The translations under genes were made by a program, and so were the position numbers. Below the pieces are notes generated by a model that made no database searches, had not been told where the DNA came from, and saw nothing but the letters and a program-made list of their open reading frames with translations. Shown piece after piece: positions 60,576-64,000 of a stretch of DNA of 64,000 bases. Location of the stretch: contig JAEZZQ010000044.1 of the NCBI GenBank assembly GCA_023442465.1, positions 26,324-90,323 of the forward strand, in the 5' to 3' direction. Every line of letters starts with the position of its first letter. Within the stretch, counting starts at the first letter, position 1. This DNA comes from Bacillota bacterium (GTDB lineage Bacteria; Bacillota; Clostridia; Lachnospirales; Lachnospiraceae).

Positions 60576-60604
60576 TTATTTTTTGTAGGAAAGGAGGTAT
60601 GCTC

Positions 60605-62020
60605 ATGGCAACTACCCGACTTATGAGCCGCCATATTGGAAGTGGAAAAACCATTATGGAAACTTTGAAAGATGGATTTGACTATGGTAAAAATCCTGAT
60701 AAGACCCGTAACGGCGATTTGATTCTTGCCTATGAATGTGATCCCGCCACAGCCGACGCAGAATTTATACTTTCCAAAGCAAAGTATAAGGCGATTACCG
60801 GACGGGAACAAAAAAGTGAAAAAGATGTTTTATATTATCAGCTTCGGCAGGCGTTCCCGCCCGGAGAGATAGACGCAGAAACAGCCCTTAAAATCAGCTA
60901 TGACGTTGCTATGCGATGGACAAAAGGCAAGCACGCCTTTTTCGTGGTATCCCATATTGACCGCCCCCACCCACATTGCCATATTTACTATAACTCAACT
61001 TCACTGGACTGCACCCGAAAATTTCGGGATTTTATTGGTTCGGCACGGGCATTTCGCCGCTTGTCTGACCGGGTGTGCCTTGAATACAATTTATCGGTCA
61101 TTACAAATCCAAAACTTCATAGCCAGGGCAAATTCAAGCATTATGGCGAATGGCAAGGCAGGGATAAACTCCCCTCTTTTCAAGAGCGGTTAAAGACACA
61201 AATTGATGTTTGCCTTGCACAGATGCCAACGGATATGAACAGCTTTTTGCAGTTAATGGCGGCGGCAGGTTATAAGATAAAATACGGACGTGGCGGTACA
61301 ATCAGTTTTGGGGTTGAGGGGCAGGAACGCTTTACCCGGTTACGGGCTTCTACACTTGGCAAGGGTTACGGTGTAGAGGATATACAGGCCATCATTGAGG
61401 GGCGTACTTCTATGCCGGAAAGCCGAGCCGGGGCCTCCCGAAAAGTCAATCTGATTATAGATATTCAGTCACGCATGAGAACAGGAAAAGGCCCTGCTTA
61501 TGAGCGGTGGGCTAAAATCTTCAACCTAAAGCAGATGGCGGCAACACTCCAATATTTGCAGGAAAATGACCTGTTGGAATATGAACAGTTAGAGCAAAAA
61601 GCCGCAGAGGTTACAGACCGTTTTCATACACTTTCTGATAGCATAAAATCCGCTGAATCTGCTATACGCACCAATGTGGAATTAAAGGCGGCGGTGGTTG
61701 ACTACGCAAAAACCCGTTCCGTATTTGAGGGATACAAAGCTACAAAATACAGCCGTAAATATCTTACGGAGCATGAAGCCGATATTGCAACCTACCGGGC
61801 GGCAAGGGCTACAATGGATAGGATTTTGAACGGGGCGAAACTTCCGAAGATGGATACCCTTAAAGCAGAATATCAGACACTATCGGCAAAGAAAAAAGCC
61901 GCCTATGGAGAATACCGGGCGACCAAAAAAGATATGCAGGAACTTATCACGGCAAAGGCCAATATTGACCGTCTGTTCAGCTTGACGGACACAACGAAAA
62001 ATAAAGAAATGGAGAGGTAG
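60605..62020 (+). CDS. Conjugative relaxase (MOBP type)
   Basis: About 471 aa. Relaxase domain at the N-terminus (ATTRLMSRHIGSGKTIME; FVVSHIDRPHPHCHIYYNS with the HxH metal-binding motif; catalytic Tyr probably within the first 70 residues or LYYQLRQ), followed by a helical C-terminal part with coiled coils (about 295-460). It nicks oriT and leads the strand into the recipient. ATG 60605 is preferred over 60599 because GGAGG is 6 bases upstream. The gene is followed by a tiny ORF and palindrome copy 17. Confidence 0.93.
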   Translation: MATTRLMSRHIGSGKTIMETLKDGFDYGKNPDKTRNGDLILAYECDPATADAEFILSKAKYKAITGREQKSEKDVLYYQLRQAFPPGEIDAETALKISYDVAMRWTKGKHAFFVVSHIDRPHPHCHIYYNSTSLDCTRKFRDFIGSARAFRRLSDRVCLEYNLSVITNPKLHSQGKFKHYGEWQGRDKLPSFQERLKTQIDVCLAQMPTDMNSFLQLMAAAGYKIKYGRGGTISFGVEGQERFTRLRASTLGKGYGVEDIQAIIEGRTSMPESRAGASRKVNLIIDIQSRMRTGKGPAYERWAKIFNLKQMAATLQYLQENDLLEYEQLEQKAAEVTDRFHTLSDSIKSAESAIRTNVELKAAVVDYAKTRSVFEGYKATKYSRKYLTEHEADIATYRAARATMDRILNGAKLPKMDTLKAEYQTLSAKKKAAYGEYRATKKDMQELITAKANIDRLFSLTDTTKNKEMER

Positions 62021-62024
62021 CGGT

Positions 62025-62144
62025 ATGAGGGAAAAACAAGCGGAGCGCAACCACTTCGGGTCAACTTGGCCCGAAGTAGCCGGGTTTGGGGCGGCCTGCC
62101 CCAACAAGCAATTTTTGAGATTTGCCCGCAAGGGAAAATCTTAA
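62025..62144 (+). CDS. 39-aa ORF spanning palindrome copy 17
   Basis: Starts 4 bases after the relaxase stop, behind GGAGAGG. It reads MREKQAERNHFGSTWPEV and ends RFARKGKS. Residues QAER stand at the place where other genes end in AER-stop before a palindrome. Here the frame runs through the palindrome in a different phase. It may be the trimmed start of a gene interrupted by the drug-efflux cargo. Confidence 0.35.
   Translation: MREKQAERNHFGSTWPEVAGFGAACPNKQFLRFARKGKS
62054..62076. repeat. ICE palindrome copy 17
   Basis: Common form, the last copy in the window. Sequence to the right is AT-rich and contains no further copy. Confidence 0.9.
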
Positions 62145-62275
62145 AAATGTGCAAGTGTCAATACACTTGCCCTGCTTGCCGATTAGCATTTGCTTTAATT
62201 CGCTACTTTTTGAAATTTTTTTGTGATAGATTTTATAAAACTCTCCTGTGATGAAGTTGTGCCAAAACCTGTTTC

Positions 62276-62304
62276 TTGACATAACAGGTTTAGTACGATA
62301 CAAT
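62276..62304 (+). promoter_or_regulatory. Consensus SigA promoter of the efflux gene
   Basis: TTGACA (62276-62281), 17 bases, TACAAT (62299-62304): a near-perfect housekeeping promoter about 280 bases ahead of the Mef-like start, leaving a long structured leader. Confidence 0.85.
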
Positions 62305-62338
62305 AAATTAATAATTTATAAATAAAGGAGGCTTACGT

Positions 62339-62362
62339 GTGTTAATTCGTATACGCAAATAA
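62339..62362 (+). CDS. Putative 7-aa leader peptide (MLIRIRK)
   Basis: AAAGGAGG (62324-62331) is followed after 7 bases by GTG and a 7-codon frame to TAA. The segment CGTGTGTTAATTCGTATACG is nearly complementary to 62409-62431 downstream. This suggests ribosome-stalling control as in macrolide-resistance leaders. Inference. Confidence 0.5.
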   Translation: MLIRIRK

Positions 62363-62438
62363 AGCAATAAAAAGCAGAACTATCTATCCACATTGTGGGC
62401 TTTTTTCGCTTGCGTTTACGAATAAACACGTGCTTATA

Positions 62439-62466
62439 CATTATGCGACTGTATAGTCGCATAATG
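62439..62466. promoter_or_regulatory. 12-bp perfect hairpin in the efflux leader
   Basis: CATTATGCGACT (62439-62450), loop GTAT, AGTCGCATAATG (62455-62466). There is no T-run, so it is a dyad operator or RNA element in the leader. Confidence 0.6.
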
Positions 62467-62488
62467 TTGGTTTGCCTTGTTTTGTAGT

Positions 62489-62532
62489 AATGCAGATTAA
62501 TGCCCTTGTGTGGGTGTTAACCTGCATTTTTT
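62489..62532 (+). terminator. Attenuator terminator before the efflux gene
   Basis: AATGCAGATTAATGCCC (62489-62505) pairs, with G-U pairs, with GGGTGTTAACCTGCATT (62512-62528), followed by a T-run to 62532. It stands 50 bases before the Mef-like start, so transcription would stop unless the leader refolds. A frame beginning at TTG 62472 runs through it into the efflux gene without a stop. Confidence 0.7.
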
Positions 62533-62585
62533 ATTGCACAAAAAACAATGAGTCATGCAATAAAAATGTTTGGAGGAATAAATAT

Positions 62586-63809
62586 ATGCAACGAAATAAA
62601 AATTCATGGAAGAAAGATTATTTTACTATATTGATTGGGCAAGGATTCTCCCTTATTAGTAGTGGAATTTTGCAAATGTCAATTATTTTTTATTTAACAG
62701 CAAAAACAGGTTCTGCAATGGTGTTATCCATAGCAACACTAATTGGCTTCTTACCGCAAGCACTTATAGGGCCTTTTGCTGGCGTTTTTGTTGACCGGCA
62801 TAGCCGAAAGAAAGTAATGATTGGCGCAGACTTAGTTATTGCTGTGGCTGGAGGGATATTAGCAATTGTTACTCTCTATATGGACTTACCAATATGGGTA
62901 ATCATGGCGGTTTTATTTGTCCGAAGTATGGGAACAGCGTTTCATTCGCCAGCATTGAATGCAGTTACACCACTGCTTGTGCCAGAAGATCAACTGACAA
63001 AGTGTGCGGGTTATAGCCAAACTATACAAGCCATAGGGTCAATCATTAGTCCTGCCGCTGCCGCGTTTTTATATACTGTTTGGAATCTGAATCATATCGT
63101 TATACTTGATATTGTCGGTGCGATTATAGCTTGTATTTCCATAGCGATTATTACAATTCCTAATCCATCATCAAGCAGCATTGATAAAGAAGAAAATGTC
63201 ATGCAGGAAATGAAAGCGGGGTACGTTGTCTTAAAAGAGAATAAAGGTCTGTTTGCTTTGCTTTGGATTGGCGCATTATATATGTTTTTTTATATGCCGA
63301 TTAGTGCGCTATATCCGCTGATGAGTATGGGATATTTCGGCGGAACACCTACTCATGCTTCAATAGCAGAAATCGCCTTTGCTATTGGAATGTTGGTAGG
63401 AGGGGTCATATTAAGCGTTTGGGGTGGTTTTAAGAAACGTACTTTTACCATTGGGGTATCGGTTCTTATGATGGGAATTGGTGTTACCATATCTGGAATA
63501 CTTCCACCAAATGCTTTCATTGCCTTTGCGATATCCTGCATGGTTATGGGAGTGTCAGCTCCATTTTATGGTGTGCAAAATGCCCTGTTCCAAGAGAAAA
63601 TTAAACCTGAATATTTAGGGAGGGTTTTTTCTTTGCTTGGAAGTGTAATGTCATTCGCAATGCCTTTGGGTTTATTGTGTTCTGGTCTTTTTGCAGAACA
63701 AATAGGTGTTGAAAAATGGTTTTTGATTTCTGGAATAGGAATTATAGCCATATCATTTTTGGTATTTGTACTTCCCGTAGTACAGTCACTTGATAATCGT
63801 ACTGTATAA
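62586..63809 (+). CDS. Mef-like MFS drug-efflux transporter
   Basis: 407 aa, 12 membrane helices. The N-terminal half carries GQGFSLISSGILQMSIIFYL, the MFS loop DRHSRKKVMIGADL, and FHSPALNAVTPLLVPEDQL. Near the C-terminus FQEKIKPEYLGRVFSLLGS matches Mef(A)/Mef(E)-type macrolide efflux pumps closely as I remember them. ATG 62586 has GGAGG 9 bases upstream; the frame to 62472 is leader. It is AT-rich compared with the transfer genes and sits behind its own promoter and attenuator, so it is resistance cargo. Substrate unproven. Confidence 0.88.
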   Translation: MQRNKNSWKKDYFTILIGQGFSLISSGILQMSIIFYLTAKTGSAMVLSIATLIGFLPQALIGPFAGVFVDRHSRKKVMIGADLVIAVAGGILAIVTLYMDLPIWVIMAVLFVRSMGTAFHSPALNAVTPLLVPEDQLTKCAGYSQTIQAIGSIISPAAAAFLYTVWNLNHIVILDIVGAIIACISIAIITIPNPSSSSIDKEENVMQEMKAGYVVLKENKGLFALLWIGALYMFFYMPISALYPLMSMGYFGGTPTHASIAEIAFAIGMLVGGVILSVWGGFKKRTFTIGVSVLMMGIGVTISGILPPNAFIAFAISCMVMGVSAPFYGVQNALFQEKIKPEYLGRVFSLLGSVMSFAMPLGLLCSGLFAEQIGVEKWFLISGIGIIAISFLVFVLPVVQSLDNRTV

Positions 63810-63832
63810 AACAGCCTATGCTAAATTGAGTA

Positions 63833-63920
63833 AAGGAGGGCAGATTCACGATGGGAGTAATTATTTCTATGCAATAGCAGGGGCTATTGCACGCTAAAAG
63901 TGAGCAACTGAAAAATAGCC
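63833..63920 (+). promoter_or_regulatory. Leader ORF with two alternative hairpins
   Basis: AAGGAGG (63833-63839), 11 bases, then an 8-codon frame MGVIISMQ-stop (63851-63877). GCAATAGC (63871-63878) overlaps its stop and pairs with GCTATTGC (63883-63890). The same GGCTATT (63882-63888) can instead pair with AATAGCC (63914-63920). Mutually exclusive stems are a hallmark of translation-sensing attenuation. The controlled gene would be the one at 63963 or further right. Confidence 0.55.
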
Positions 63921-63962
63921 TTTGCTAATCCTAAATAACATAGAGTGATTAGGAGATGCAAA

Positions 63963-64000
63963 ATGAGCTATATTAATATATATGACGTTTTGCCAAAAGA
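63963..64000 (+). CDS. HTH protein, CD3324-like (partial)
   Basis: Only 12 codons are inside the window: MSYINIYDVLPK, with TTAGGAG 8 bases upstream. The start resembles the CD3324/Mor-like small HTH family (DVLPEEL-type N-terminus). Identification from so few residues is tentative. Confidence 0.4.
   Translation, partial: MSYINIYDVLPK

Larger units (their letters stand above)
42164..64000. mobile_element. Tn1549/CTn4-type integrative conjugative element (left end; right end beyond window)
   Basis: From the break in the collagen-like gene onward, the gene order (ParB-like, ArdA, PcfB, VirD4, Maff2, VirB6-like, PrgI, VirB4, NlpC/P60, DUF4315, CD1107-like, MobC, relaxase) is that of the Tn1549 family found in Clostridioides difficile and gut Lachnospiraceae. 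Integrase and excisionase are not in the window and should lie to the right. Cargo modules are at 48.7-50.4 kb and from about 62.1 kb. The left boundary is placed where the Gly-X-Y reading stops. Terminal repeats cannot be checked without the right end. Confidence 0.88.

Noticed and set aside
42287..62076. The 23-bp palindromes as Rho-independent terminators
   Set aside because: No T-run follows them, several are inside genes, and separate genuine terminators (for example 50396-50419) occur next to some of them.
62472..62585. Extended N-terminus of the Mef-like transporter
   Set aside because: The extension covers an attenuator hairpin and lacks a good ribosome site, while ATG 62586 has GGAGG and fits the family length.
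1..64000. tRNA, rRNA or CRISPR loci
   Set aside because: I saw no cloverleaf with a CCA-end context, no rRNA-like stretch and no spacer-repeat array on either strand, although without a scanner a single tRNA could be missed.

Overview
The window looks like a spore-forming, low-to-mid GC Firmicute of the Lachnospiraceae/Clostridia type. The evidence is strong AGGAGG ribosome-binding sites, YesMN-type two-component systems, sugar ABC importers, a PPi-type phosphofructokinase, a spore photoproduct lyase, a collagen-like exosporium-type protein behind a SigK-like promoter, and a Tn1549/CTn4-type integrative conjugative element (ICE).

Chromosomal part (1-42163). A leftward cluster (9.9 to 0.2 kb) encodes a GH30 glucosidase, a lipoprotein-dependent sugar ABC importer (binding protein, two permeases, second binding protein) and a YesM/YesN sensor-regulator pair. 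Next come an ABC-F ATPase, a 679-aa collagen-like GPT-repeat protein, a degraded surface-protein fragment, an XRE + LytTR regulator pair (the LytTR receiver lacks its phospho-Asp), glycogen phosphorylase and a LacI regulator. An ECF-importer operon (S, T, fused AA') continues into two exporter-type ABC proteins and has a clear promoter with overlapping operators. Then follow two large inverting glucan-phosphorylase-like enzymes, a divergent AraC regulator, PPi-PFK, an SH3-SGNH lipoprotein, a cupin, SplB, a 28-aa type I toxin-like peptide, and a frameshifted ABC exporter divergent from a TetR gene. CG-centred palindromic operators (AAACGTTT type) sit before GH30, the sugar-binding protein, glgP and lacI, so GH30, importer, glycogen phosphorylase, glucan phosphorylases and PFK look like one carbohydrate-use programme.

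Mobile part (42164 to the end, right end not reached). A conjugative element has inserted into a second collagen-like gene, leaving its 3' end at 41594-42163. It carries ParB-like, DUF4406-like, ArdA, DUF6674-like, PcfB, VirD4/TraG, Maff2, VirB6-like, SpoVG, DUF7007-like, PrgI, VirB4, NlpC/P60, DUF4315, CD1107-like, Cys-rich, MobC, CD1845-like and relaxase genes. Two cargo modules are present. The first is an AT-rich, oppositely oriented TIR-like + caspase-like pair between virD4 and maff2, resembling a Thoeris-type defence system. The second is a Mef-like MFS drug-efflux gene behind a multi-hairpin attenuator leader, placed after the relaxase.

The most unusual signal is a family of 17 copies of a 23-bp near-perfect palindrome (arms CTTCGGG / CCCGAAG) spread over the element and absent from the chromosomal part as far as I can see. 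Most copies lie between genes, often just upstream of a Shine-Dalgarno, several directly after a gene ending in Ala-Glu-Arg-stop. Four copies lie inside genes in the same frame (TSGQxGPK). A 150-bp nested palindrome at 44201-44350 is a second unexplained structure on the element.
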